64,000 bases of DNA from Crocodylus rhombifer (GCA_038503035.1 JAVSML010024331.1:248001-312000); one strand, 5' to 3'; positions 1-12,131 are shown, counted from the stretch's first letter. Notes: a model not told the origin generated them from the letters alone. Translations and numbers: made by a program.

Positions 1-1392
1 TGTTTCTGAACCACCCATTTATATCACTGTCTTTCACGGAGGGTATGTACACAGAAAGAAGATAACAGGGCAAAAGTAACTGCCTGTATTCATACTTGTA
101 CTCTTTGGTAGATGAAAGCTAACTCACAGCTTCTTACCTGTCTTACCTCTCCTGCCAGGGTTTGGCTTCCACATGCCGGGGTAGTTACTGTAGAAGAGCT
201 GAAATTCAGTAACGCCGTTCCTCCCCGCCCCTATCATTGCACAGCTAACTGTTCATATGCTCGTACCCATGGCCCAGCTGTCCATACCCATGCCCGTACC
301 CATGGCCCAGTTCATATGCCCACACCACACAAGCTCAAGTAACCCAACTATGGACAAAATGGGCCATCACTTGGCAGTCGTGCAACTTCACCAACTTCAA
401 TAGCAATGCATAAATGAAAATGAAGATATATAGAGCTCCCTTGCTTTCACAATAATCTGTCACTTGTCAACAGGCCTTTTCTCATGCACCATGCCAAAAA
501 CAATATTAGTGTTTTTAATATTTCATATCTCACCAAGAAACACAAAAGATCATTTCCTGAGGAGCTCTGTAACTAACTTTAATCACTGCTATTTATTAAT
601 CCTTAGTATGATCATACCTAGAGTGCATTTTGTTAGGCATTATATACATGAGAAGAGACAGACTCTGGTGTGAAGAGACCACAGTTAAAACACAGATAAA
701 AGATGTGTGGGAAGAGGCAGAAAATTATTGGTATCTTCACAGAAAGAAAAAGTGACCATCCCAAGATCACAAAAAGGCAGACCTAGGAAATAAATGCAAG
801 TATCTTAAGATCTGGTAATATATCACAGATAACTCCTTAGAAAAGGTATTATTTAAGATGCAGGAACCTCCTTTTTCTCTGTCACCATTGCCTTGAACAA
901 CACCTTAAGGTCTTTATTCATATTTTACACAGCAAATTCTCAGTGCCATCATTAGGAATTTGCCTGGGTAACATCCAAGTTATGAATCTATGATTCTGTA
1001 AGTGGAAAATTTTACAACTAAAGATGCTCGTCTGTTTGTGTAATCAGTATATAGCATTAATTAATTTTTTATAATCACACTTTAATAAAAATAAGAAACT
1101 AGGCCATAATTTTTCATGAAATGGAAAGCTTGTTTCTTTCCCCTATATTTAGCAGTTTGGGAGAAGAGATCTTTACTACAAACATCTCCAAACCGTCCAT
1201 CTAAACTTAGTACTAGTCTTCTCATTAATAAACTGATATAAGAGCTGTATTTAACATCCAGCTCTTACCACATTTCCTCTACTGACTAAGTCAGCAAATA
1301 AATGCCAGAATAAATTTAAGGAAATGAAATACAGTGGTACCACAAATACATGAAGACAGCGCAAGAGAGTAAGTAGTCTAAAAGCTAGGTGA
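1..1392. other. AT-rich DNA, no recognised gene
   Basis: Short open frames here (for example 112-342 and 464-673) have no recognisable domain, no splice context and composition like their surroundings, so I read them as chance. The frame at 112-342 is low-complexity, built on a small duplication around 250-310 in which 'CCCATGGCCCAG' recurs. A short 'GAATCTATGATTCTGTAA' at about 984-1001 resembles a CR1 3' tail but is too short to call. Confidence 0.6.
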
Positions 1393-1529
1393 AGATTTCA
1401 TAGATTTCATAGACATTAGGGCTGGAAGGGACCTCGGGAGATCATCGAGTCCAGCCCCCTGCCCAAAGGGCAGGAAGTCAGCTGGGGTCATAGGATCCCA
1501 GCAAGATAAGCATCCAATTTACTCTTGAT
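1393..1529 (-). mobile_element. CR1 LINE 3'-end fragment (bottom strand)
   Basis: This segment is the 3' terminus of a CR1 non-LTR retrotransposon in reverse orientation. It begins with the doubled 'ATTTCATAG' terminus and continues into 'GGGCTGGAAGGGACC', a hallmark of CR1 3' ends. It is almost identical to 6,464-6,600 over its whole length, apart from a few substitutions, and then stops abruptly, so it is 5'-truncated to about 137 bp as is typical of target-primed reverse transcription. It contains no coding sequence. The near identity of the two copies suggests one fairly young subfamily. Confidence 0.9.
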
Positions 1530-2362
1530 GACCTAACTTTAAACTGTACCCAAATGAACATATGACTCTTATGTTTATTTTGCACAATAATAGTGAAGAT
1601 GCCTTCATTTTGATCAACCTTGCTGAAAACCAAGAACTGAAGTCAAAATATTTTTAAGCAAGGAATGCCCATCAGAAAGCTGTCGCTACTAAATTGATAT
1701 TTCCTAGATCAAATTCATATGCTTCATTTATTTTAATTACATGGAAACACTATAATATACTCATTTTTAATGGTAATATAACAGGAAAAATAAAATTTAT
1801 AATTTTCTAGAATAGTTTTTTTCAATTTCTGAGCTTTTTTTGTTTAAGTAGTGAAAAGGTTTCTTTTAGTAGTTTTCAATCACAAAGTACATTCTTCAAA
1901 AAGAATAACTGAGTCTTGTCTATTAACTACTAGTACGAGGATGTTGAAATGGACCGCCTACAAATATATTTTTCAAAGTGTTATTTAGCCATGTTCTAGT
2001 CTCTTTTCTTTTTAAAGAACTTCCAAGCAGAATTGATTGATGGGTAGTCTCATCATACCAGGAGAACTTGTCATTCAACTCTTTGACCTTGTCTTCACAC
2101 TAACAGTGAAGTGCCTTTGAAATCTGTTTACTTCAGAATTTACAGGCATATTAATGACAAGATGTCAGCACTTTTTAAGTTTCCACAGATCTAACGATAG
2201 TCAGTGAATCTGGACAGTTAGATTATCTACTTTAAACAAATGAGACAAACTTCAACTTTAACAGTGACAATTTTTAAGCCACCTTTTTAATTTTCTTAGG
2301 AGGTCCCACCATAGATAAGGCGATTGCAAGGACATGAACACAAACAATACTCTTTAGCATTA
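1530..2362. other. AT-rich DNA, nothing recognised
   Basis: There is no open frame of note and I recognise no repeat in this stretch. Confidence 0.6.
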
Positions 2363-2860
2363 GATGTCCAGCGGAGGGCAACGAAAATGGCACGGGGCCC
2401 AGGGAACATGACTTCTGAGGAGAAGCTGAGGGAACCGGGATTATTTAGTTCGGAGAAGAGAAGACTGAGGGGCATTTAACAAAAGTATAACAGCATTCAA
2501 TTCTGAAGGTTGGTTCCAAAGAGGATGGAGCCGGACTGTTCTCAGTGGTGGCAGGCGACAGATCAAGGAGCAACAGTCTCAAGTTGCAGCAAGGGAAGTT
2601 TAGGTTAGATATTAGGAAAATCTCTCTCATGAAGAGGGTAGTAAAGTAGTGGAACAGGCTAGCCAGAGAGGCTGTGGAATCGCTGCCTACCCAGGGAGTT
2701 GCTAGTTTTTAAGATCCAGCTAGACAAAGCCATGGCTGGGATGATCCAGTTGGAGAGGGTGCTGCTTTGAGCGGGAGGTTGAAGTAGAAGACCTCCTGAT
2801 GTCATGATCATGAGGTCATGATTTTATGATAAAACCCTAATTTTCTATGATTCTATGCAG
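2363..2860 (+). mobile_element. CR1 LINE 3' fragment (top strand), old subfamily
   Basis: This is the 3' half-kilobase of a CR1 element in forward orientation. It starts in 'CAGCGGAGGGCAACGAAAAT', the end of the reverse transcriptase region, passes through degenerate sequence for the C-terminal part ('AGGTTAGATATTAGGAAAA', 'GTGGAACAGGCTAGCCAGAG'), and ends in 'ATTTTCTATGATTCTATG', the CR1 terminal repeat. There are many stops and indels. It belongs to the 'TCTATGATTCTATG' tail class, unlike the copy at 1.4 kb, and is more diverged. I infer an older insertion. Confidence 0.9.
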
Positions 2861-3595
2861 AACTTCCAGTTGCCAAACACAAGCTTGTCCTGAGATCTGG
2901 CATTATTTCCGAGACTGCTACAGCAGCTAAGAAACAGGCTTCACTGACTTCTAATTAGGTAGTCATTTTACCCTTTTGTACCCATTTCACCCTTAACAAG
3001 TATAACATACCAAAAAAAAGGGATATTTCTATCCAGGTCCTCAGCATGGAATTTGTATTATTTCAGCCTAAAAAATGGAGGACAGTGCAAAAAAGAGGCT
3101 GAATGCAAACTGAAATGATCATTTTAATGCTAGGGTCTCTCATTCACAAAACTGCCATATGGTTACTCCATGAGATGGCTGAACAAATACCTTCTTTCAG
3201 GATATTATTTTCTTTCACAAGCAATATTACTAAAAGAAATCACATGTAGAAATAACGAGATGAAAAATGTTCACGATTATTCGAGGGCCATTGCTTTTGC
3301 TCAGTCTCATTTCTACTGAGGCGGACTCAATTCATTTGTCATTTTACATTTTTAACCACTCTATAACAATATTAGTGAACTTGATATACGTTTAATCAGT
3401 TGATCCATGGAAGCCCACAAAAATTGTCTTCTGGCACTCTAAAATTAAAGGTTTGTTTTAAGGAATTGGCTAATCTAGCATAATAACAGGCAGTCATGTA
3501 GCATCTGTATTTGCATTGGTCATATATGGTCCATTTAGCATGTGGATAGCATTCCGATTAGCACTTATACATATGTAATGTCACACTCTATAATA
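2861..3595. other. AT-rich DNA, nothing recognised
   Basis: No domain-bearing open frame or familiar repeat is visible. The stretch ends at a TA-dinucleotide run. Confidence 0.6.
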
Positions 3596-3617
3596 AATAT
3601 ATATATATATATATATA
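3596..3617. repeat. (TA)n microsatellite
   Basis: About eleven TA units lie directly upstream of a GC-rich island-like block at 3.62-4.55 kb, and may mark its left boundary. Confidence 0.95.
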
Positions 3618-4596
3618 AAAACATTTACCGGCAGTCTTGGAGCATGGGAGGGAGAGGGAAGGATTGAGATGGGGAGGGGAAGACCGATGGGGTGGGGCTG
3701 CTCACAGCAGAAGGCATGGAGGTGGGGTGGGGGGTAGGGGTAGGGCAGTGCCACGATGTCCTGACAACTGGGCCAGGGTGATGGCAGCATGGAGCAGGGT
3801 ATCAGACAGCACAAGCCCTTCTTTGCCCAGACTAAGGTAAGCAATGGGTGGGACCTGCTGCATCCTCCTGCACTGCAGTGGGACAAGGATAGAGCAGAGT
3901 GTTGGTGCCCCAGGTCCTGCCTTGCTCCCAGCTGGTGGCATCAAGGGACACAGTAGCAGGTAGAGCGTGGGGCAGCCAAGACAGCACAGAAGCAGCTGTC
4001 CCTGCCATTGGGGCCCGATCCGCACCGAGTGCAATGCCTGGGTCCAGCAGGGTGTGTGGCTGTCAAGCCAGAGTCAGGACCCAGTTGCCCATAGGTTGTG
4101 CTGTGCTGCAGGCAGGTGGTCCAGCCAGGTCATGCTGTCTGTTTATCCATCGGGGAGGACACATGGAGGCAACCTGCAGCAGGTAATCACCCCAGCTCCC
4201 TGCTCCCCCCCCCCCCCCCCCATGCTCCAAGACTATAGGGCTTCTCCGCTTGCCACTACATTTTGGGATTTTTTTTCAGCAACCCTGCCAAAAGTGCAGA
4301 GCCCACCACTTGGGGATAGCTTGAAACCACAACTTAATTAGCCTGATTAAACCCATGAAAGCCATTAATCCATGCTTAATAACACATGGATCAATGGCCT
4401 CCCCAGGCTTAATTAGGTTAATTAAGCTGCAGTTTCAGGCCATGCCGCAATCTCTGAGGAGGGGCAGGATTGCCAGGGCCCCTTAGCCAATTGGAGGCAG
4501 GAGAAGGGCCCACACTGTGCTCAGCCTATGGAAATGGCAGTCTGCCCCAGAACCTGCCTGCAAAATTGGCCGGCCACCTCCTTGAGTTCAGTAGAC

Positions 4597-4598
<2 letters not shown>
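3618..4598. repeat. GC-rich block with two inverted repeats (possible foldback element)
   Basis: This block is much GC-richer than its flanks. It carries a perfect 16-bp inverted pair ('AGTCTTGGAGCATGGG' at 3,633-3,648 and its complement at 4,219-4,234) and a second, longer imperfect inverted pair at about 4,319-4,374 and 4,385-4,441 around a 10-bp loop, centred on the 'TTAATCCATG' / 'CATGGATCAATGG' arms. A 17-base C run sits at 4,205-4,221. Several overlapping open frames on both strands look like products of the base composition. The paired inverted arms suggest a non-autonomous DNA element or two adjacent ones. No target-site duplication could be fixed, and I cannot name a family. Confidence 0.5.
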
Positions 4599-4667
<69 letters not shown>

Positions 4668-4681
4668 TGCGTGTGTGTGTT
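4599..4681. repeat. (GT)n microsatellite, about 83 bp
   Basis: About 40 GT units with a small GCGC interruption near 4,663-4,668, running into a T tract. It is translated as an alternating Val-Cys run in one open frame, which is therefore spurious. Long GT/CA tracts of this kind are length-variable and can adopt Z-form DNA. Confidence 0.98.
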
Positions 4682-6284
4682 TTTACCCTTTTTATTCACT
4701 CTAGAGCTTTCTCATCATTCACATATTTCTGCATAGAGAATAAAGTTCCCATTTTACACAATTAATTAAAATTTAGATTCTTCAATCTTCCCATTAAAGG
4801 AAGTCAGAGACATTTTTTGCTTGGATAAAGCATGAAGAGAAGCTTTCAATATTATCTATAAGTTACACATGGTCTGATGATAAAGGTTAATTCTGTGTGA
4901 AAACACAGAAAGGTATAAGAAAAATTAAAATAATGGGTAGTGAACTCATGGTTCCTTGTCTGTAAGGATGGGAGCAAATGATAAGAGACATCAGGTTATG
5001 ACTTCAGAGGAAATTTTAAGTGATTCAGGTTATTCATGTTGTTTTCAAATGTAACAGTTACACTCTTAAGGAAAAACACCTCATTACATATCCATGAATC
5101 ATAACTTATTTATTAGTTCATGATGTTTTAGTTACCCTTTACAACCAGCTCTATAGTTATAGAGCTTTACAATTAATAATACCACATTCAGCTGGTGAGA
5201 TCAATTATTATTATATTTATACCATCAAGTGGAGCAAACCAGGAAAACTTGAAAGAACATTCATGGTTTATATATCAAAGAGGTTTTCAAATAATCGGAA
5301 ACATTTAAATTTAAAATATTCAAGTTTGTGTGCATCACAGCACGCTCTCCTCAGGGGGTTAATAAAGAGATTAGTGTTCAGAAATTGTAGATGCCTGACA
5401 GAGGTAATACTGGGGGGTATTAATCACAATTTTTTCCTTCTGTTGTAACTTCCATTTAATTCCTTACTTAGATTTAGACTTGGGGGAGGTGGAAAAGTTT
5501 TTATTCAAATACCAGTATCAGAAACGGAATAGAGCCTAAACTCACATCCAAGCCTATGGTTGTGATCAAAAGCTCAACAACCAGGGTTTGTGTCCTAGGC
5601 AGCAGCAGCAGTGGCTGGGCCAACTGTGGTGGCTATGGCAGCTGGGCTGGCAGCATCGGAGAGTGCAGTTTTTATGAAACCTCTAGGTGGGATCTGCTGG
5701 TTGATGCCCTAGTCACCCACCACTCATTGCACTGTGTGTGGTGTACAAACAGGCCTGTCAAACAGCTGCTAGCAAGGTACTATGTGGCTTTCACCATCAC
5801 AGTATGCCAAAACACCTTGTAGACTGGCTGCCTACCTAGCTATGGCAGGAAGGAAGAGAAAGAGATTCCCTGTGATCTCCACCCCTACCTCTCCACCCAC
5901 CTTAAGCCTATCTCTTTTCAGCCTTCCCAGGAGATCCATACAAGGCAGAGCCATGTTTTGCCTTTGAGGTTTGGTGAACTTTTGTAATTGCATTTTAAAT
6001 TAACAGTACAGCAACAATTGTATAGTGCTGTTCTTGATCTTTCCCTCTGTGTCTGTATTTTCTTCTCCTCGGCCAAACAGGACAGGGTTTTTGGTGGTTT
6101 GCTTTTTTTTTATTTCAATCCATTCTTATTGTTTGGTACTGATTTACACAAGTCAGTATGCAGTGTTAACAAGCAAAAAGAAATGCGTTAGTCCGTGTTT
6201 TGAAATCTGGGCAGGCTGACCACAGAAACGGCACTACAGCATCACAAGCTGTACAGATACCTAAGTCAAGTATATTCAGCACAT
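4682..6284. other. AT-rich DNA with no confident feature
   Basis: I see no gene. A moderately GC-richer patch at about 5,540-5,960 contains a short 'GCAGCAGCAG' run and two overlapping short frames but no recognisable domain or terminal repeats, so it stays unassigned. Confidence 0.55.
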
Positions 6285-6445
6285 AGAACCACAGAAAAGT
6301 AGGGCTGGAAGGGACCTCCAGAGGTCATCTAGTCCAACCCCCCACGAGAGGCAGGATCATCCCTATCCAAAACATCCTATACAAATCCATGGTCCAACCT
6401 ATTAGTAAAACCACACAGTCAACCCTGACACAAGCAGAAGACATA
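6285..6445 (-). mobile_element. CR1 LINE 3' fragment (bottom strand)
   Basis: The segment opens with 'AGGGCTGGAAGGGACCTCCA', followed by 'GTCATCTAGTCCAACCCCC', the reverse complement of the CR1 3' end. Only about 160 bp is recognisable before the next CR1 copy begins at 6,464. It differs clearly from that neighbour, so two independent insertions lie nearly end to end in the same orientation. Confidence 0.85.
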
Positions 6446-6463
6446 TCACCCTAACTTACCACA

Positions 6464-6770
6464 GATTTCATAGATTTCATAGACATTAGGGCTGGAAGGG
6501 ACCCCGGGAGATCATCGAGTCCAGCCCCTTGCCCAAAGGGCAGGAAGTCAGCTGGGGTCATAGGATCCCAGCAAGATAAGCATCCAATTTACTCTTGAAG
6601 GTGTTCAATGTAGGTGCTTGAACCACCTCCGCTGGCAGGCTGTTCCAGACCTCAGGGGATCGGACAGTAAAGAAATTCTTCCTTATGTCCAGCCTGAAAC
6701 GGTCTTGCAGGAGTTTATGACCGTTCGACCTAGTCATCCCTAGGTCGAAGGATAAAGGAGAGAGACTATG
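6464..6770 (-). mobile_element. CR1 LINE 3' fragment (bottom strand), same subfamily as 1.4 kb
   Basis: The first 137 bp match 1,393-1,529 almost base for base. It then continues for another 170 bp or so into the C-terminal coding end, where the bottom strand encodes the usual 'FF-VR-...-WN-LP' region: 'AACCACCTCC', 'TGTTCCAGACC' and 'AAGAAATTCTTCCTTATGTC' are the complementary landmarks. It is 5'-truncated near 6,760-6,770. It is one of the better preserved copies in the left part of the window. Confidence 0.9.
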
Positions 6771-8159
6771 GTGGCCAATGTCCTGCTGCTATGAGGGTTG
6801 GCATGTGGAATAACAACCATATTTGTATCTGCCATGGGCTTTTCTAAAATGCTCTTTCTTAGTATATCAGTTTCTAGTGTCATTTCACCTCAAAGACAAA
6901 TGGAAGAAAATTTAAATATCAAACGTATCAACTGGTGGCTTACAATTACACTTCTGATGAGTATCACCTCATTAACTAGAAGTATGATCTTCTGGAAAAA
7001 ATACCCTTACAGTTTTTTCCCCCTCTCACTTGATCTTTCTCCATTTACCCATCCTGGGCTCAGCCAGTCCCTCGTTTCTTTCACTCTGTGTAACTTTTCC
7101 CCCACTTTACCTCAGTTTTCTGGCCCTTGTAATGGAACAAGATGGGACTTGCATTAAGCTCTAAAAATGGGCTTTCTGCAGCACCGCATGCTGAAGAAGA
7201 ACTCCATGTTCAAATATCCAGAAACCTTGCTCAATTCTGCACTGACTTAACAGACTTAATAGAAAAATGCCTGAATAACAGATCACCCACAGGAAGCAGT
7301 CTCAGTGCTTCATGGCATGTGGGGCACTGAATAAGTATCACTACAGAGTTACATAAGAGACTGATGTCAAACCAAATTTATTCAATTAACATCACCTGCT
7401 TTTCTGTTTGTAAACTGTCCAGATAACAACTGCAGTTGTCTCAGATTATTTGTAAAGTACTTCTTGGAGTGTAACTTTTTAATAATATAGTTGTTGAAGG
7501 TACTCAATAGATGACCTTTGAGAAGCTTTGACTGAATGCAAAGGTCACAGGGTAAGTCCCTGGTCTTTACCTGGATGGATCTATAAACATTTTTCTGCTG
7601 TGAACAATTTGATTAAAAATTCCAAATTGCTTTCCATGTGTTAAAAAAATCTCCTGTTTTTGGCAAATCCTGCCATTTGCTGAAGCTGGTTTGTAAAAAG
7701 TGAATACAACAAGGACATGGATGCAATTGAAATAAATTAATTTTAAAAGATGAGTTAATGTTCATAGGGAAAAAAATCTTGCAGTATTAAACCGCTCTGT
7801 TCAACCAGAACAAGTGATTTCAATTATTCATGGAGTTTCTTTTGTGTGTTCTGCATCTCAGTGAAGTCTCAGCTCCTCAGCCCACTGCCATATGCTTCTT
7901 GTCTGAAACCAAATTCAATCATAATCTCAAATGCACTGAAATGTAGGGAAGACATCCAAGAGAAAATTATTGGACACAGTCACTCTTTTGGCTCTCACCC
8001 TGGCTGGTTCCACAGTGGTTTCTGGCTCTTCATTTAAACGTGAGTGAGAGAAGAATGCTACCATTCCCGATACAGTTGCTGCTCATATTTTCAGTCACAA
8101 GAAATACAATCCATTGTAATAATGCCACCTTAAAACAGCAAATAATGCTGAATTCTAAG
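6771..8159. other. AT-rich DNA, no recognised gene
   Basis: The open frames at 6,798-7,157 and 7,846-8,037 have no recognisable domain or splice signals in register and lie in AT-rich DNA. I see nothing else here. Confidence 0.55.
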
Positions 8160-9350
8160 ATGAGAATAAAACACAGACAGATTGTGCCTGTCACCTTAAG
8201 GGGTTTGAGCAGGTTATGGAGCAGCCAGGAGGTGCAGTTAGACCCAATTAGGCAGTCACCTGGCCGTAAGAGGGCCCCTGCATTGGAGGAGGGCTGGACA
8301 GCCTCAGTATAAACCCAGGCCCTAGGAACTGAGTGAGCAGTTGCATCTAGAGGACAATAGAGATAACATCACCAGCTGGAGATCTACTGCTTCCAGAACA
8401 GCCTGGAGGTCAGGGTAGGAACTATGGGGGATGCTAAAGGTTCCTGTCCTGGGGCATGACCACCCTGCTGGGATGGTGGATGGTGTGGTAGGGCAGTCTC
8501 CAGGAAATGCCACACCCCCGCTGCTACCACTGAAAGGCTAGGAGAGCACACCCCAACAGAAAAGCACAAGGCCAAGGGCCACAGAGTGAGGGGTCAAGGT
8601 CCAAGGTGCAGAGTGGGGCTTGAGGTCCATAGGGCATAAAGTCCAGAAGCCCCAATGACGGGGCAGAGTAATAGCCCCAGTGAGGGGGTAGAGTGAAAGC
8701 AGGAGGCTGTGTACGGCCCATGGGGGGCCGGAAGGCCTGCACATATGCTGGCCAGTGTAGAGGCCCAGTGAGGGGCAGAGAACGAGTGAGCCCAGTGAGG
8801 GTGAAAAAGTGGACCCAGGAGGGGTCCAGAGTAACTATGTGATCAGAGAGTTAGAACAGCTTTTGGAGGGCCCCGAGAAGATGGACCTGTACGGGAGAGA
8901 GGGCTTGCTGCTCAGGAACCTACCCAGAGAACCTCGACTGGTCAGTGCTAGGGCTAGGACTATGAGGGGTGGCCAGAACCAGAGGCCTGGAGTCCTGCCT
9001 GGACTAGAGGTGTGGCCAAAGGTCCTGGAGAGGGGCACTGCCCAGAGGGAAAGGGGTCTAGGGAGGTTAGGCTGCCTGAGTAGGAAGGATCCAGTTTGGG
9101 GCCCAAATGTCAGTTGGAATATAGTGGGGCCAGAGCCATACAGTAATACAATCTGCGAGACACGAGGCATGGTGTAGGGACAGTATGGAGCCATGTATTA
9201 CACCCTTGACTTTGGGGCCTTAAATAGGCAGATCCTGCCTAGGAACAACTTATCAGTTACATCACATGCATGGCAGGCGAGTCGAGTGGACAGACTACCC
9301 TAGACATGTGGGCAGGCCAGCGTTTGGACCGATCACGAGATGGCCCCCTG
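8160..9350. repeat. GC-rich, internally repetitive interspersed element (unclassified)
   Basis: A sharp rise in GC marks a block of about 1.2 kb. Inside it 'CCCAGTGAGGGG'-type units recur at about 8,650, 8,675, 8,763 and 8,790. The block ends in 'GATGGCCCCCTGTCAAAA'. Long overlapping open frames on both strands (for example 8,809-9,177 and 8,835-9,194) are mirror products of this composition and have no domain. It resembles the block at 31.97-32.69 kb in style: GC-rich, 'GAGGCC..GAGAGGGCC' repeats, and a 'CTTTGGGGCC' motif near one end of each. It could be the internal part of a decayed LTR or DNA element. I cannot assign a family. Confidence 0.45.
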
Positions 9351-9470
9351 TCAAAACTACCAAATCAATATAGTGTGAACAATCTTTCTGATCCTCCTTT
9401 AGTGAGCAAGCTATCTGGAGTGTCAAAATAATGTGACAAAAAAGAAGGAATTTCCATCACATGCTACACT

Positions 9471-9796
9471 GTGGGTGTATCTACACGTACAATGAATGTG
9501 AAGCAATAAACTCCAGAACAGTTCAAACAGAAGTAAATTGGTCCCAGGCACAGCATCTACACATGCACCTGAGACAGCAGCAATTTGAGCCAGGGCAGAG
9601 CAGGTCCCTGGCTGGCTGGGCTGACCAGGTTTAATTTACTCCCCTGGACAGTATCTACATGGCTTAGACAGTACTATTTTATGGCAGAGTTAATTAGTTT
9701 ACTGAATCCTAATATTGGCACATGTGTAGACCATAATGTTTTACTGAGGACCTAACTAGTCTACTCTACAGTAAAGCATACATGTAGATGCAACCT
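9471..9796. mobile_element. MITE-like element with 'CATCTACATG' ends
   Basis: The left end reads 'GGTGTATCTACACGTA' and the right end is the complement of 'GGTTGCATCTACATG', giving imperfect terminal inverted repeats about 325 bp apart. Similar ends occur at 40,794-41,042 and 47,678-47,868, so this is one of three members of a candidate family. It has no coding capacity. The structure fits a non-autonomous DNA transposon; the superfamily is unknown because no target-site duplication is certain. Confidence 0.5.
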
Positions 9797-11096
9797 GTAT
9801 GTGGTAATAATGGGAACAGTTCTGCTAAAAATTATGTAACGAATTCCAAGAATATATATACAGATATAGAATAAGAATTCAGGTAAGCTGAGATTCTCTA
9901 CTGCCAAATCCTCTCAAACACAAAATATATTTTGCATAGTAAGCTGCTGATACAGGATAAGTAAGCCACTCATTTTGGGGAATACCCGAACACTACCATC
10001 CACTTGTACTCCATTTGTACCATCCATCACCCTGAAATAAAATTCTCTTTCAACCAATATTATTTTTGTAGACTACTTTAAAAAATGTAATGCACTGAAT
10101 AAATCATAGACTTAAATAATATATATAATATACACGTTCTTTTATTTATATATATTTCCACTATTTAATTCTGAGATCAGTTTAACCATGTGAATGTGCT
10201 TAAAAATTACAGCAGTTTAACCTGTAATTCTATTCATCCCAGAAGATATTGCTACAGTCAAAATTCATTTGTACCTGGAATTGACTTTCAACTGTAGAGA
10301 TACAGGAAAAAAACCTATCCTGTTAAGCACCTCCAAAGAACTGCTACCTCAATGAAAAAACAACTGTAAACTGGCTTCTTTTTTCTGTACAAGTCTCTCT
10401 TCCAATAATTTTTATGGCATGGCAAAGGCATTCAGTAACATATGCCCTTCTGGCATACAGGTACTTACCTAAATAAATATCTAAAAGTACTAATGATAGA
10501 GCATAACTGTATTAGCAGATGGACAAGAGTAATATGAGCTGCATCAATCATAGATACAAAACTGTCATTGTACCCATCATAATTGCCATCATTAAAAATA
10601 AATTACTCATCTGGTGTACACTTGTGCTTTTTGGCAAGTTTTGGCATTTGGAAATCCCCTAGATTGAGTGTTAACCTTGAAATGTCTTCCTCTTGTGGTC
10701 AGTGGAATTTTTGCAATAATCAAGCTTTGCATTATGATATTACATTTATTGAATACGTTAATTAATATGTATAATACAAAATCTTTTTAGTTCCTCTTTT
10801 TCAGTGTACCCTATTTGCATACTTGGAAAGCTTTTAGACCATCTTGAAAATGTTTCCAAACAGTAATAATTCTGCAGTTTATAGCTATACAGGCCAAGTT
10901 CACTTCTAATCCAAGAAATACTCACTCTTGAATATGGTGCTTACAATTATGTTGTTTAAAGTGTTCCCTATGTGTTACTGATAGCAGAAAGCACTGTGTT
11001 CAATAAATGATTAAAGGACCCGGTTCTGTGTTGTACTAGTACAAGTAGTAAGTAGTAAACCACAATTCTTCTGTACCTACTAAATGTGTCTAATTC
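9797..11096. other. AT-rich DNA, nothing recognised
   Basis: This is very AT-rich, including TA-rich runs near 10,117-10,155. No gene or repeat is recognised. Confidence 0.6.
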
Positions 11097-11275
11097 TTTT
11101 GTTTTAGGAGTTCTTGGATGTAACGGTGTTGGTCTAAGGACACAGACAGCCAAGATTCTTTGAGTAGATGTGATATCTTTTATTAGACCAGCTGAGTAGT
11201 TGGAAAAAAGTTTTAGCAAGCTTTCAGGTGCAGTCACCCTTCTTCCAACCTATAGAGTCTCTGTTGGTCTGAGTC
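11097..11275 (-). repeat. Short interspersed repeat, bottom strand ('GAAAGCTTGC...AATAAAAGATATCAC' family)
   Basis: On the bottom strand this reads 'AAGAAGGGTGACTG', 'GAAAGCTTGC', 'TTTTTTCCAACTACTCAG', then 'TCTAATAAAAGATATCACAT', and ends in a 'TTAGACCAACACCGTTAC' motif. The same core occurs in forward orientation at 11,340-11,475 and 43,085-43,240, and a relative lies at 19,340-19,440. I recognise it as a widespread non-coding repeat of reptile genomes but cannot name its class. The copy ends at an 'AGACCAACA' terminus that the other copies lack. Confidence 0.7.
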
Positions 11276-11339
11276 TCCAAGGAATGAGAGAAGCTAAAAA
11301 TCCTGCCACACTTTTAGCTTCTCTTGTGTCTTAGAATCT

Positions 11340-11475
11340 CAGACGAGCAGAGACTCCCTGTGCCTGAAGAAGGGTGACTGAGCCCGAAAGTTTGCAAAGA
11401 ACTTTTTTCCAACTACTCAGTCTAATAAAAGATATCACATCTACTCAAAGAACCTTGGCTGCCTTTGTCTTAGGA
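11340..11475 (+). repeat. Second copy of the same short repeat, top strand
   Basis: The top strand shows 'GCCTGAAGAAGGGTGACTGA', 'GAAAGTTTGC', 'CTTTTTTCCAACTACTCAG' and 'TCTAATAAAAGATATCACAT'. With the inverted copy only about 65 bp to its left it forms a large hairpin-capable arrangement. It could arise from two independent insertions or from one inverted duplication. The two copies share their 'CAACTACTCAG' variant, which the 43.1-kb copy does not, and this favours duplication. Confidence 0.7.
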
Positions 11476-12131
11476 GAGCTTTCCATAGTGACCAAAGCTA
11501 GCTGTACTGTATACCACTTCATTATTTACCGAATTCAGAAAACTTGCAAATCAATGCACAAAATCTTATGAAAATGCCCATTCCATCTAGTTCTAAACAA
11601 ACATAGCAAGCTTTATGATAACAAAATAAATTAGGACATGAACTAATGTGCCAAAAAAGAAGGCTCAGAATATGCAGATGTTCATGGACATTTTTATCAT
11701 TCTTTGTCTGTTTGTAGATCCTTCTCAGCTATCAAGAATCTCAAATTTCTTACCATATTTCCTACCAGCATTTCCCTCTCTCTCTTGCATCTATAGATGT
11801 TTTTCAGTCCTTGATCCAGTTCACTGTTAAATCCTGGATATTTTGCATTACAACAGTCCATATGGAACCTTACCCTCACACATACCATGTACATAAAATG
11901 CACAGTGAAACTGAGTACCCTATAAGAATCTGAATCCTATTATCTCTTTTAAATAAATGAGTATGTCATTACAGTAGAGCCTTCCTGTGTGCTTTGACAT
12001 CAACAGCAAAATTCCCATAGACTACAAAATTACACAGGAAAGCTTATAAGCACTTTCTAAAGCACTAGAACCACAAACATGGAGCTTCATGTTTAGAGCC
12101 ATTTGCAGTTAGGGATTCTTAGGCTCTGTGT
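11476..12131. other. AT-rich DNA, nothing recognised
   Basis: There is no gene. The overlapping small frames at 11,648-11,903 on the two strands have no recognisable content. Confidence 0.6.

Noticed and set aside
4470..4736. An open frame with a long Val-Cys run
   Set aside because: It is a read-through of the (GT)n microsatellite.
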